Assembly: GCA_963930655.1 (NCBI GenBank)
Contig: OZ005602.1
Span: 21,031,840 to 21,095,839 of the forward strand
Direction of reading: 5' to 3'
Length of the DNA stretch: 64,000 nucleotides
Source: Myrica gale
Taxonomy: Eukaryota; Streptophyta; Magnoliopsida; Fagales; Myricaceae
In this document: in pieces, positions 34,549 through 47,600 of the stretch
Layout: the number at the start of each line of letters is the position of its first letter
Position numbering within the stretch: position 1 is the first letter of the stretch
Translations under genes and position numbers: made by a program
Notes under the pieces: model-generated
What the model saw: only the letters and a program-made list of their open reading frames with translations
What the model was told of the DNA's origin: nothing
The model's database searches: none

Positions 34549-36194
34549 AGTTGTTTCGTGTGAACTGTGAAAGCACTGAGACAAAGAAAAAAAACTGTGA
34601 AGCACTAAGACTGTGGGGCCCCTTGATATCCAGCTTGATCCGAATGAACATGTTGATGACCTGTCTGGGATGTAGCAAAACTCGATTTGTTCTCCGTTGC
34701 GGCACACGTGTAAGTGGGTTTGTTTACTAAAATTTTACGCTTCCTAAAATTTAAAAATAATAAAAAATAATAATATAATTTATCTCTTCATCATATAATT
34801 ACTTTTCACTATAATAAATATTAAAAATCATTTATCTCTTCATTTTTTTACCAATTCCAATACCCTAAAATTTACCTCCCAAAATTTTAACACATATACA
34901 ACCGTTACAAAATTTTGATAAAAAACAATTTATCTCCAACCTTTACAACATTTATTTTTATTATAATAAATATAGAAGATGTTTGGAACTTGAGTTTCTA
35001 ATTTTTTGATCTCAATAAAAGAAGACTATAAAATTCTATTTCTTTTCCATCAAATCATCACTTTTTATTTAAAAATATATAAAAAATTAATTTAAATTAT
35101 TTATCTTCATTTTTTCACAAACTTCAACACCCCAATATTTTTACCATCCAACATTTTAACAAACACACATCATCATAAAATATTTATTCGTTATTTTTTC
35201 TATTTTCTCATAACTTCATATAAAGTTTTATTTATTATTATTTTTTAAAAAATCTAATAAAATTTTAATTTACTTTGATTTTTACAATATTTCTAAAATC
35301 TTTAGTTTGCAGAATTTGAGAAAAGTTTCTAAATCTATAGCTAAAACGGTATGTATTTCCAAAACGTCCTTGTATAGATCTAGCTAACATTTTTTTTTTC
35401 ATTCCAACATGCTGAGATGGACAGGTGCGGGTTTAGGATACAAAAAGGTTCAACAAAATATTTCTATAATAATATTTGGAACAGAAAAAAAAATGTTGTT
35501 TATTCTGCTGTTTTTTTTTGTCGCAAATTGGTATTTATGTACTTCAAAGTAAGTTATGTATTATAGTTCGCTAATTAAAAAAATAACAAAAGAAATATGA
35601 ATGCAGAGACTATATGGTTATGTTTGGATTGGTTTTGAAAATATTTTTATTGGGGGTGAGAGATTATTTTAATTATTTTATTTGATAAAAATTTTAAGTT
35701 AATTTTTTTAGAAAAATTGACAATATGATCACTAGGTTTATACCACGCTGACGATTTAGTAACTAAGTTTCATTTTTTACTTTATGGTCACTAAGTCCTT
35801 ATCCTTGTTACGATCTAGTCTTTTCGTCCATATTTCGTCGGCCCTCTAACAAAATTTCATGCCACGCCAACATTTTTCCCTCTTCAGAGTTAGTCAGCAG
35901 CCCCATCCATTGAAAATAAGCTAAACTCACCGTTTAACTTATTTTTCAGCCAGACAAGAGATCTGACCTCCCCCGCACCGTCTCTCTCTTTCTATCTCTC
36001 TCACACATGACAATCCTCATTCTCAACGATCGTAGAAGAGTAACTATAGCAAAAAGCTCAAACTTCACTCTTCATTGAATAATGGAACACGACACTTTAC
36101 ATGAAAGTGTTACTGGATAACTTGTTCTCCAGTTCATTAGTTTATGGAAGCATCAAAGTTAGCATCATTTTACAAGGGTGGAATGCAAAAAAAC
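34549..36194. other. AT-rich repeat-laden stretch, no gene recognised
   Basis: Text such as 'TTTATCTCTTCATTTTTT' recurs at 34785, 34840 and 35100, indicating stacked MITE copies. A CT run lies near 35985-36002. The part at 35720-35890 resembles a common plant interspersed repeat. No coding domain is seen. Confidence 0.45.
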
Positions 36195-36593
36195 TCATGG
36201 CAAAGAAGCCGTCGGTGATAAAGAAGACGAGATCTTCTTGACGAGTTGGAGAATGGAAAGAGCAATGCGAGCAACTGGATCATCGTGTGCAACCTCTCTA
36301 AAGGTGGCATGAATCCGCAGAGCTATTTCAACTCCAACACCCAAACGTGCTTGCTCATCTTTGATAGCTTCTTCGCAGAGGCTGCAGACCCAGACGCCGC
36401 CAAACCTCTCCTGAACCCATCCAATGTAACCTGTGGTGCACTCCTCCCATATCCCACAGCACCCACACTCGCTCTCACTCTCTTTCACCACTTCGCTTGC
36501 CATCTCTCTCTCTCTTCCACGCCATATGATGCTCCTTGCTGATGCGTCGTACCCGAGTGACCAAATCGGGAACACCACATTTGCGGCCATCAT
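36195..36593 (-). CDS. DUF1677 family protein
   Basis: A small plant-specific protein of unknown function. The single-exon frame has a cysteine-rich core, ECGCCGIWEECTTGYIGWV, followed by ERFGGVWVCSLCEEAIKDE, the hallmark of DUF1677 (two CXXC pairs, possibly metal-binding). Two starts are possible: ATG at 36593 (MMAANVVFPIW) or ATG at 36503 (MASEVVKESE). I give the longer one. The length of about 130 residues fits the family. The C-terminus is low in complexity. No intron is needed. The protein's function and partners are unknown to me. Confidence 0.85.
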   Translation of the reverse strand: MMAANVVFPIWSLGYDASARSIIWRGREREMASEVVKESESECGCCGIWEECTTGYIGWVQERFGGVWVCSLCEEAIKDEQARLGVGVEIALRIHATFREVAHDDPVARIALSILQLVKKISSSLSPTASLP

Positions 36594-37429
36594 GCTCAAG
36601 TTGATTCCTAGGTTGTGTTTGTGTGTTATTTTAGGGTATTGAATTTGGTGAAAAAGCGAAAAGATGTACGATTTTTAATATATTTATTATTGTGAAAAAT
36701 AATTATGTGATGAGAATAAAAAAATTCTATTATAATTTTTTATTGTGTTAAAATTTTATGATGTGTAAAATTTTAATGTGCAAACACACCCCTAATTGCC
36801 CAAATCAAATCAATAGCAGTTAGGGCATACAATTGGAAGTGGTGCTGGCTCGCCAAAGGTATCCCGAGAGTTATATTTATAAACTAAAATTTTGAAATAA
36901 TAAAAAAGTTTAAGATAATGATGAGATTTACAAAAAAAAAAAAATAATGAATGTAAAGAAAAAGTTTTTGAAATAAGCGTTTTCGGACACAATGGATTCA
37001 GAAGGTCTGGTTCAACCACCAGCCAAGCCCTCTTCCTCGTACACAAAAACATTAACAAAAGGGTTTCTAAAATTTTAATAAAATTATAACAATATTTTAT
37101 TTTTATCGAAAACACTTTAAAATAAACTTTTACTTTTATAAATCATTCACAATTCCAATACATCTGGTTTTTAAAACCAACTTAAAATTTTACTAAAATT
37201 TTTCAACCCCACTTTGTAAGTTCGTTCACTTTTCTACTCAAAAGTCTCCGAGGCCTCCAACGCGACCACCAACCCATATGCTCCGTCATACACCGCCAAA
37301 ACTTTCCCGCAAGATGCTAATGTAACGCCGAGTCTCTGATCGAGTGATCGTACAGGTACTTTCTGATCCGGTCTCCTCCTATGTCTTTACTCTTTCGTCT
37401 CTTCTTCTCTATTTGACGCAGGCGCATTT
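36594..37429. other. Intergenic stretch, no gene recognised
   Basis: AT-rich MITE-like text lies at 36650-36800 and 36860-37210. No gene is seen. The DUF1677 promoter should lie at its left edge. Confidence 0.4.
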
Positions 37430-38575
37430 GGATTTGGATGCAGCAATTTTTCATATCTTTGAACAATGAACCCCTCATCACAGCGCATGTCCTATCTCAT
37501 ATGATGACTACTACGAGCCTTGTGCCGGGACTAAACACATTCAACGACCTTTGGGGTTTTCTTATAAAATGGAATTGTTCGAGAAAGCTTGGGCTATTTC
37601 CAGTGGAACAGAGGGATAAGGGTGAAAAGGATGCATACAGTTTCGGGATTATGATTAAAGAATTGTTGAGGCTGGTGATTTGAGCAAAGGTATTCTCTTT
37701 TGGTTCATCTGGAGGAGATGAGTTTGTCTCGGAATGTTATTAACGTATTATATACACTAATTTGATTAATGGGTGTTGTAAGAATGGCGATATTGAGCGA
37801 GAGAAGAAGTTGTTTCGTGAAATGGGAGAGGTAGTTTTGGTCGCTAATCAACACGCTTATGCGGCATTGATGTATGCGATATACGCCTCAACTTCATTTG
37901 AACCTTTGATATCAATTGGCAAATGTTCCACTCTGGTGACTTATAATGTTCTAATACCTGGTTTCTGCAGAGCTGGAATTTCCGTACAAGTTGCTGATTT
38001 CATTGAGGAAGATGGAGGAGAAAGGGATTTATCCTTATAAAAAGTGACATATACAATTAACGTTGTTGCCTTTGTTCGATAGGATGACATGAGAAAAGTA
38101 TTTCATATATATTGTTCCATGGAGAAGGAAAGATTGATTCCAGATGTCTATGCATATGGTGTCTTTATACATGGGTTATGTATCATAAGTAATATGAAGG
38201 AAGGCTCAAAGTTGTTTTAGTCAATGAGAGAGAGGCATTTCGAGCCAAATGATGTGATATATAATACCATGCTTACTGCAAAGAGGGTAGCTCTTACAGG
38301 GCATTGAAGTTGCTTGAGGAAATGGTTCGGAGTGGACTGGTCCCAGGCTACCTACAGCTGGACCATTGGAGTTCCTTGCAAGGATGGCAAGTGGAATGAG
38401 ACCGAAGCTGTACTGAAGTTTAAACCATCAATTTCAGTCTACAATATGGTTTCTATAGCCAAAAATGATAGTCGATTCAAGTTTTCAAGAACTCTCATTC
38501 AGCCCTGGGACAAGGAAGGAACCATGAAATGTGAAGAAAATTTTATGAAGAGGCTGTTTTGCTGCTTAAATGACT
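37430..38575 (+). pseudogene. PPR pseudogene, At4g11690-like
   Basis: P-class PPR motifs occur in all three plus frames: FNDLWGFLIKWNC, DAYSFGIMIK, NGCCKNGDIER, VTYNVLIPGFCRAG, then IPDVYAYGVFIHGLCIISNM, KEGSKLF, FEPNDVIYNTML and VYNMVSIAKND. Their order and wording follow Arabidopsis At4g11690 as I recall it. Many frameshifts and stops separate them, and several central repeats are missing. This makes it an old decayed copy with no functional frame. Confidence 0.8.
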
Positions 38576-39369
38576 AGCCTAAAGCTACCTTACAAAGAGT
38601 TGAAATCTCGATGCCATGATAGAATTACCCTAAGCAACTAGGGAGGGGCCCTTTCATGCAGAAGTGCAATGCTCTGACCCTGGGAGATAACATCAGGGTA
38701 GGACTTGAGAACTGGCTTAATGCCTGCAGAGCCGCAGTGTATAACGAACTTGTACGGATTTCCTATTCCATGGTGCACTTTCAGTTAAAAGGTGAAGAAA
38801 ATATGGCAGTGATTGGAAGGGTAGGATCAGGAAGGCCCAATGTGCCAAGCTGCTCTTATGATGGTGAGCACCATCAGATCCATAGGCCTCTAGGAGGATC
38901 TAAGTTGGGTCTGATCTCCAATAATAAGCTTTTATGACTTTGTCAGTTCTTCAGTGGTTCATACAGGACAAGAGTAAGCTATAGCTTGTGATCCTTTGTG
39001 TACTACTTACAAAACTGTTGTTGTGTAAATTCATTTACCTCTATGCATCACACGTGGGTTTCCCTATGTTATTGCTAGTCTCTCCTGCGATTTCAGTTCT
39101 ATTTAGGAAAAAAAGAAAAAGAAATTGGGGATATCAATAAGGGGTCAAATAATTGTAATGGATTTACGCATCCTCTCATGAATGTATGCAATTTATGTTC
39201 TTTCTCAGAGTAGCTGAAGTGGATTGTACTTGGTATAAGGGTTGCCGATATGCTTGCGAACGGTCATATGATTCTTATGATGCATAAAAGTCACTTTTGA
39301 TGGTCGTTTATTGTTGCAAAAGCATTACTGGACTTTTAATATCTATGTGATATTCTTGTAGATTAAGGT
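38576..39369. other. Stretch between PPR and LINE relics, no gene recognised
   Basis: A 93-codon frame (38656-38937) has no recognisable domain. Confidence 0.35.
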
Positions 39370-40085
39370 GGCTTCACTCATCAGGAAGGTGGCGGCGAAC
39401 GCTCTTCCCCTTCGCTGAAACCTGGGTAGCACCTCTCAAAGTTTGCAATTGGTATCCGCAGCCTGTTCTGCCAACAGTGTGAAGAAACACCGGAACATCT
39501 TTTTTTGGGCTGCCCGATCAGCATTATTCTATGGTGAAATGGCCCTTGGCTCCTTGTTTCAGCAGTTTTTGCGAACCACCCAATTCAGATGTGGCTAAAG
39601 TTCTTAACTCCAAGAATTTGCCGCGGGGTTATCAGGAGTTTTGGGTCCACCTGATGCTAGCAGTTGCTATTACTTTGGACACTGTTTGGTGCCACCGGAA
39701 CAGCCTTGTGCACAAAGGGAAGAGACTTGAGATTGGTGATTTGATTTGCTCTGTGCAGAGGAGATATGCCGCTCACAAGGAGGCTTGGGATGAGAAAGAG
39801 TGTTCAAATCATAGAGTGGCGACCGCGAGGGGACTATAAAAATAAATTTTGATGTTGCAGTAAAGGATAACTGGCTATGAGCTGCTGCTGTAGGCAGGAA
39901 TAGCAGGGGGGGGGGGAATTCTGAAAATTCGTACCAGTAAAACCCGGGGAAGCGAACCTATAAAGGGGGAAACTTGAGCAGCTCTTTTGGCTTTTGCTTT
40001 AGCTGAAGATTTTGAGGACTGTGAAGTTACGGTGGAAGGTGATTCTCTCTATTTGGTGGAACAAGTTTTACATTGTTGGTAGGCT
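39370..40085 (+). pseudogene. LINE ORF2 3' relic (zinc-binding RT tail and RNase H)
   Basis: Fragments in several frames resemble the end of plant LINE polyproteins. CQQCEETPEHLFLGCP fits the zf-RVT domain. INFDVAVKDNW, VGRNSRG and EGDSLYLVEQVL fit the trailing RNase H domain. Stops and shifts are frequent. A run of G lies at about 39905-39915. It is separate from, and more decayed than, the LINE at 43-48.6 kb. Confidence 0.6.
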
Positions 40086-40372
40086 GCCTCAGGTAGTCTG
40101 CTGCTAATTACTAAACCATGAGAAGGAAGAGTTGTTCTTAAAAAGTGTCCTCTTCTTGTCGTCTCAGTGGAAAGAAAAAGAGTATCAAACTGAAGCTCAG
40201 AGAGAGACAAAAGAAAAAAAGAATGTAAAGAGCTGTGGGGGAAGAAACTTCTTGCAAAACCTGAGATAATTTTAAATTCTTCAGCCAACTCTGCAAGACC
40301 ATATTGACGGAGCTGTTCCTGATACCGGGAGAATGGATACTGAGAACTTGACTGGAAAAAAAGCAGATTTTA

Positions 40373-40403
<31 letters not shown>

Positions 40404-40862
40404 TTACTGTAAAGTTTTGTGTGAATTTGAAAAGAATAGTGGAAAGTGAGGATGAGGAGTGCTTTGAATGTTTTGGCCAAAATTCTGTTTGGTTAATTTG
40501 GAAAATGTGGAAATTTGATTTAGAAAGAAAATTCCTTTTTCCTTATAAAGAATATATATATATATATATAACTCTTCCGAGCATCTCTAGGTTGAGAATA
40601 AGGAAACTGCAAGGAACAATTCGTTGCCTTGTGTCCGAATTCTTTCGTTCCTCAAAATTGTCTGAGTATTTGCCTCTAAATTCTTTCGTTTTCCCTTCAT
40701 TTTCGAGAAAGCCAAACAAGTAATGTAAAACCGAATGGTGTTGGTGGACTTGAGCTTTCTGAGGCTCTATAGCCAAATCAAACGGCTATGAGCTTCAAAT
40801 CTCCCTGATCAGCGGCCTATTTTCAGTGTCTTAAATTTTGATCAAGTAAAACCGATTGAACT
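40086..40862. other. Intergenic stretch with TA microsatellites
   Basis: (TA)n runs lie at about 40373-40394 and 40553-40570. No gene is recognised. Confidence 0.45.
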
Positions 40863-41553
40863 CGTTAGAAATAAAAATTTATACTGAAGAAAAATTATTT
40901 ATACTGATAAGTGAGACATTCATAATGAGAATGCTCAATTGAGTTTATTAGTTTTCTCACTTATGAATTAATAAGATTACATGACTTTATTTGTAAGTCT
41001 TTGAAAACAATAACCCACATTGATTTTATTATTTTATAGATCTATTTGACATTAATTATAAATTCTATATATAAACATAATTTCGAATTTTCTTGAGCCG
41101 AGGAGAAAACTTCTTATACGTTTCTAGGGGTATTATTTATCTACATCTATTCCAATAGCCGGTTTTATCGAATCATTGCAATTGATGTTTGATCCTGAAG
41201 AGAAGGAAGAGATCTTCGGAAAGTGAGTTTTTATGTGGACAAACCTTAAGTTTGGAGTTACAAAAATAATTTAAAGAAAAAAAATAACGCCGAAAGGTCG
41301 CCGGTATAAAGTCGGGAGGTCGCCGGATTAATGCCGGGAAGTTGCCGGACTAAAGCCAAACGGATGGTCGGAAGGTAACCGGACTAATCCCGAAAACCTT
41401 GCTCCGATACCATGTTAGAAATAAAAATTTATATTAATAAGTGAGATATCCATTATGATAATGGTCAATTAGACTTACTAATTTTCTCACTTATGAATTG
41501 ATAAAATTACATAAAACTTTATTCATAAACCTTTCGAAATAATAACGCACGTT
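40863..41553 (-). mobile_element. TRIM-like element with terminal direct repeats and PBS
   Basis: Two direct repeats of about 140-155 bp (40863-41018 and 41413-41553) share GTTAGAAATAAAAATTTATA and TTTTCTCACTTATGAATT. Next to the right copy, at 41401-41412, the minus strand reads TGGTATCGGAGC, close to the tRNA-iMet primer-binding site, with LTR end TAACA before it. The interior of about 390 bp repeats GTCGCCGG-like motifs and has no coding capacity. A polypurine tract is not evident and the outer boundaries are approximate. Confidence 0.55.
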
Positions 41554-41668
41554 GCTTGCAACGCGTGACTCTAACCCTCTAACCATTTTAATAGAACCTA
41601 TTATTGAAACTCAGCAGCCTCGGAGTTCAAACCGTTTCCGCCCAAACACACTGCACACTCCCTCTTTG

Positions 41669-44600
41669 ATGTCGAACACCGAGACGTCGGGCCAGCAGCC
41701 GAGCCTTAACCCCAAGTCACTCAAGCGAGGCCCGAATAGGCCCGGCGAGACCGTAGCCGCCTGGTTTTCACCTGATCCGCTTCTGAAATCCGGCTCATTC
41801 ATCGACGCCACCGCTGGCGGATTTCGCTGGGCTGCCGAAACGCTACGCACGGGCCGGTCTTCCAACGACGCGTCGACTTGCTTAGCTTCGGAGAAAAACT
41901 GTGCGGAGCCCGCGGCTGGGACTCCGGTTCCAGAGAGCATGGATTCTCCGGGGGGAACTCAGCAGCGTCGGGCGATGGGGCCGTCGCCGGATTGGTTGCC
42001 GTCTGGTTGGGTAGTCGAAGACAGAGTTCGGAGCTCCGGTGCCTCAGCTGGAATGATAGACAGGGTACGTTAAATTCTCAATTGATTAGTCTAAAACCTC
42101 AATATTTCTCAGCTGAATGGGGACCTCTCCAATTCCTGTTTGGTTGATGATAAAACTGAGCTAGAAAAGCAAACGTTGACAGAAATGTTGATTTGAAGCT
42201 TTGATATCCGATAGATGAAATCTTTTTGGTTACTAAGCTAGACAAAATATTGGTATCAGTTAGGCTTGGTTAAAGAAGTGTTTCATGAATTAACCGTATC
42301 TCATCATCTGTCTTTACTGGAGTCTAGGGGATATCTCTATTTGTGAACTCAACTCAAACCAAATCCTGAAATTCTGTTTACATGTTAGCCTCTCTGAAAC
42401 CATTAGCAATTATTTCATTTCTCACGAGTTTGATAAATATTATTTTTGGGCCTCTTTCTCGTCCTTGCAAATCCTTTAACTTGAATCAGTTCGCTTCTAC
42501 TTGCTGATCTATATTTGTGTATATTTATGTGCTTGATTTGAGCATTCAAGTTGTATGTTTTCCATTGCGTTTATGGTATACGTGAAGCATCTTCTTGTGT
42601 CACTCAGTTTTTTCAAAATGGAGTTTACGTGTTAAATATAAGACATACACCAAAGAACAACCAATTATTAAATACTGAGAAGATTTCCTCGGTTGTAAGT
42701 GGAGATGAATGTTGGAGTTCTCCTCAATTCTTGAAACAAAGTGATAGTACGAATTAAGTTCTCGCCATGAGCTGCAGAGAGCCTTGGAGTTTTAATGCAT
42801 CACATCTAGAAGAGGTAAGTGAAAAAGGAAAGTGATGAAGCCTGTAGATGGATGATCTTATTTCTCAGAAACAGGTTAGGCTACTGAATACCCTGGTAAA
42901 TAGTCCACTTTGTCTTTTTTCTTTCAATCAATGCTCTAGTTTTAAACCCATACTTCATCAGAAAAACAAACAGTTAGTGTGGAAATACCTGAATCCATAA
43001 TAAAGGCTATGTGATTGTGGAAACTAGCTAGATAGGTGGGATCACTCTTATCTCTTACTAGGATTACCTGAATCCATAATCCATAATCCATAATCCGTTT
43101 TGGTAGATATGGTGTGGTCTGGTTGGCTAACTTGTTTGGTAAGCTTGTGGAGGGAAAGGAGTCTCACGATTTCTCGGAGAAGTTCAATGAAGCGACTCGG
43201 GCGTTCTTAGCTCAGAAATGTGCAAACTCGAACGGCCGATATGTGGCCCTTGCTGAATTTAGCGACAGACGTTGACGAGGTGCTGTGATGATCCCGGAGG
43301 GAAAGATGGGTGAAGGGTGGAGGTCAGTAGTTGTGATTTGTGAAGAACTGACACAAGCTATCGGTGTGCTTGGTCGTCGAAGATTGGGGAGGGCCGGTTC
43401 TACCGTGACAAAGGAGGTCTCCTTTGCTGCGATGGTGAGGTCCGGGTCGTCGGCGAAAATGACAACAATGGAGACTGGGAAGGGCGTGAGCTTCCATGCT
43501 CAGGGCGATGAGGGTAAAATAGGCACTAAGTTGTCGCATGAATTTTCTTTGGCAAAGCCTGAACGTAACATAGAGCAGGATGTAAGTTCCCAAGCTAATT
43601 ATTCCCCTAGGATCTCTGCGCAGACGGCTGGGTCAGGACGGGCTCTGTGGATGCAATTAATGAAGCTCAAATCTGAGCTGGATGGAGTCATCGAGCTGGT
43701 CCGGAAGAGGGATGTGGGTGAGGCTCATCGACCCGAGGCCCACGTTTTTACTTGCTCCGTTTGTGGTTTTATTATGAAGGCCCACAGGCCTGCTTCAGTT
43801 ATGCAAATGGACCCGCATGGCCCGGAGGATTTAGAAGGGCCGGGTGATGTAGGGGTGGTCCACAGGAGTGGAAAGAAAGTGATGGGTGATCAGCTTCGGG
43901 GCGTTGATTTTTCGTCGTCCGGGCGGGATAGTGTCGGGCCTATCTTTGCCGAGAATCGCATGGTTGATGCCGTTCTCGAAGTTACGTTGCCGATAAACTC
44001 CTTGGGGTTCCCCGAGCCTCATTGCACTGCCGATTTGGACGTTGGTGGCAGTAAGTTGACGCAGGACAAGCAGGGGTTCACCGAGGAGTGTGGCGTTGCT
44101 GTTTCGTTGTCGAGGATGGACCTTGTCGGGCATACTCATGCCGAGTATGCCTTGGTTGATGCTAATCTGGCAGTTTCGCCTCCGGCCAAGTCTTTGGTGG
44201 TCTCCGAGCTTCATGAAGCTACCGATCTGAATTGTGAAGGCTGTGGGGTCCCGACGGAATCGCATGGGTCCACCGAAAGTGTGTCCTGTGCTCTTTCGGT
44301 GGATCGGGAGCTTGGGACTCTCTCCGGGATTGAGCTGGGCGTCGGTAGGAGACAGCAAGCGTTGGAGTTGGCACATGATGAGCTGCTTTCAGCTGGATCG
44401 GGGTTGGATGGTGGCTCTGTGGATTTTTCTCCCCCTCCCGAGGTAGAGTCTTCTCTCCCTCTTAGCTTGTTGTGTCTTGATCGGTCAGAGTTGGGTCTGC
44501 CTTCCGAAAGGGTTATGATCAGTTGCCAGGCAGGGGTTAGTGAGGTGTGTGCTGAACCTTTGAGAGTGTTGTACCCTGTGGTGAATAAGGTTGAGGGGGA

Positions 44601-47600
44601 AGGTTCGGTTGAACCTTCGAAATGGGTTTTGGATATGGTCAAGTCTTTTAGGCATTTGGTGGGGGTCTCGTGTGATGGGTATGAATCCGAATTAATGAAA
44701 CTGTTTGCTGCCTTGAAGATGGAGAGGGTTAGGGCCTGCAGGTCTTCGGGTAGATTTGGTAGTAAGCTGATTAGAGAGTTAAAAGCTTTGGAGTGCTCGG
44801 TGAACTATGATGAGAGTGCTTCTGGTTCTCGAAGGCACAAGAAGGTGGGAAGGGCTCTGGTTAATTCTTTATGAAGCCTCGTATAATAAGTTGGAATGTG
44901 AGGGGTCTGAATAATAGGAGGAAATGTTTGAATGTTGGTAATTTGCTGAGAAGGTGGAAAGAGGATTTAGTTTGTCTTCAGGAAACTAAGATTGCTGAGG
45001 TGTCTCGGACTTTGGTTTGGAATTTGTGGGGGGGGATCTCATGTCAAATGGTGCAGTTTGGGGGTTGATGGTGCGTCGGGTGGTATTTTGTGTCTTTGGG
45101 ACTCTCGTATTTTGGAGCTGGTTGAATCTTGTGTTGGCTCTTATTCTTTATCTATGATTTTTAGGAATGTCGGGGATGGTGTTCAGTGGCTTTTCTCCGG
45201 TGTTTATGGTCCCAACGATGCTTGTAGTCGGAGAGTGTTGTGGGATGAATTGGTGGGAATTCAGAGTTGGTGGAATCTCCCTTGGTGCATTGGAGGCGAT
45301 TTCAACGTGACACGCTTTCCAAGTGAGCGTTTGGGGGGTGGGGGTTGTCGGAATGCTATGGTGGAGTTTTCGGATTTTATTTATGACCTTGGGCTCATGG
45401 ATCTAGAGTTGGTTGGAGGTTTGTACAATTGGTCTAATGGTGGTTCGTCTCACTCTTGGTCTAGGATTGACCGTTTTCTTGTTAGTCCGGGTTGGGAGTC
45501 GTTGTACCCGGAGCTTGTCCAGAAAAGGTTGCCTTGTCTGTTTTCGGACCATTTCCCGATCTTGTTGGAAAGTAGCAGCTTTGGGGGCTCCAGGAAGCCA
45601 TTCCGTTTTGAAAATATGTGGCTTAAAGTGGTTGGGTTTGTGGACTTGATTAAGGAGTGGTGGGAGGGTTTCCATTTTAGTGGATCCCCAAGCTTTGTTC
45701 TTTTTTCGAAATTGAAGGCCTTGAAGAATAACCTTAGGGTGTGGAATCGGGATGTGTTTGGTGATTTAGGTGTTCGGAAGACCAATCTCTTGGTTGAGCT
45801 CGAATATCTAGATGGTTTGGATGAGGGGGGCACGCGATTTCCTATTCCATTCCGTTAACGTCACCAAACCGAACGAACTCACAGAAAAATGGAAAGTCTT
45901 AGCCTCGATCACTAAACTACGGAAAAACGTCATTGTTGTTGACACGACATAGAAAAAAGGAGGCAGAAGTCTAGGGCTCTTTGGCTTAAGGAGGGTGATC
46001 GGTGCACTAAGTTCTTTCATAGGGTGGCAAATTCGAATAGGAGGGCGAACTTGATTTCGAGATTGGAGGTGGAGGGAGATGTTATGGACGATCCAGGGGG
46101 GATTTCTATGGAGATCGTTGATTTCTACTCTTCTTTATATGAGGAGCCTTGTGCTTGGCGTCCCACTTTAGATGGGTTGGAGTTTGCGAGTATTTCAGAG
46201 GGTGACGCGAAATGGATTGAGAAGCCTTTTGATGTGGAGGAAGTGACTAAAGTGGTTCATAGCCTAAATGGAGACAAGGCTCCAGGTCCGGATGGTTTCT
46301 CTTTGGCCTTCTATCAAGCTTGTTGGGGGTTTATTAAGATGGAGGTTATGGAGATGTTTAATGAGTTTGCTAGGGATGAGAGGTTTGTTCGGAGCCTGAA
46401 CTCTTCTTTTCTTGTCCTCATTCCTAAGAAACCGGGGCGGTGGCTCTTAAAGACTTTCGACCGATTAGTTTGGTGGGGGGAGTTTATAAGATATTAGCCA
46501 AGGTGTTGGCTAATAGGCTGAAGCTTGTACTTGACAAGATTATTTCACCCTCTCAGAGCGCTTTTGTCAGTGGAAGACAGATTCTGGACTCGGTGCTCAT
46601 TGCTAATGAATGCATCGATTCGAGGTTGAGATCCGGAGTCCCGGGTATGCTATGTAAGTTGGATGTCCAGAAAGCCTATGATCATGTAAACTGGAAGTTC
46701 CTTTTGTACCTTCTTCGCAGATGTGGCTTCAATGAAAAGTGGTGTCGGTGGATCTCTTTCTGCATCTCGACGGTGCGGTTCTCTGTAATTGTGAATGGAT
46801 GCCCGAAAGGATTTTTCGGTAGTTCCCGTGGATTAAGGCAAGGGGATCCCCTCTTTCTCCTGTTGTTTGTGATTGACATGGAAGCTTTTAGCCGTATGTT
46901 GGGGAGAGTGGTTGAGCATGGCAGATTAGAGGGGTTTATGGTGGGCGGTGGTTCAGGGGGTACTGTGTGCGTCTCTCATTTACTCTTCGCGGATGATACT
47001 TTGGTGTTGTGCGGTGCGGACGCGAGTCAATTCAGAAATCTCAGATGCCTTCTTTTGTGTTTTGAGGCTGTTTCGGGCCTTCGAATTAATTTGGCGAAGT
47101 CCGAGGTTACTCCCATTGGTAGGGTTGACCATGTTCAGGAATTGGCGGGTCTTTTGGAGTGTGGAGTGTCTTCGCTTCCTTTGAGGTATTTAGGCCTTCC
47201 GTTGGGGGCGAGCTTTAAATGTGTACACATTTGGGATGAGATAATTGAACGAATGGAGAGAAGGCTAGCGAGTTGGAAGATGATGTATCTCTATAAGGGT
47301 GGTAGGCTTACTCTAATAAAATCTACTCTTTCATGCTTCCGACTTACTTCTTTTCCTTATTCCCGATCCCGGTGGCAGTGGCTAATAGGTTGGAAAAGAT
47401 TCAGAGAAATTTCCTTTGGGGGAGTGATGAGAATGTGCATAAGTTCCACCTTGTGAAGTGGGAACAAGTGTGTTCTCCCCTCCATGATGGGGGTTTGGGG
47501 ATCCACAATTTTACCATGTTCAATAGGGCTCTATTGAGTAAGTGGTTGTGGCGTTTTGCTCATGAGAGGGATAGGTTTTGGAGGATTTTCATTGCTACAA

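Noticed and set aside
40373-40570. TA runs as promoter TATA boxes
   Set aside because: They are simple microsatellites with no gene start at a suitable distance.
43831-44642. Two minus-strand frames of 140-180 codons in the LINE
   Set aside because: Antisense shadows of LINE ORF1 with no domain.
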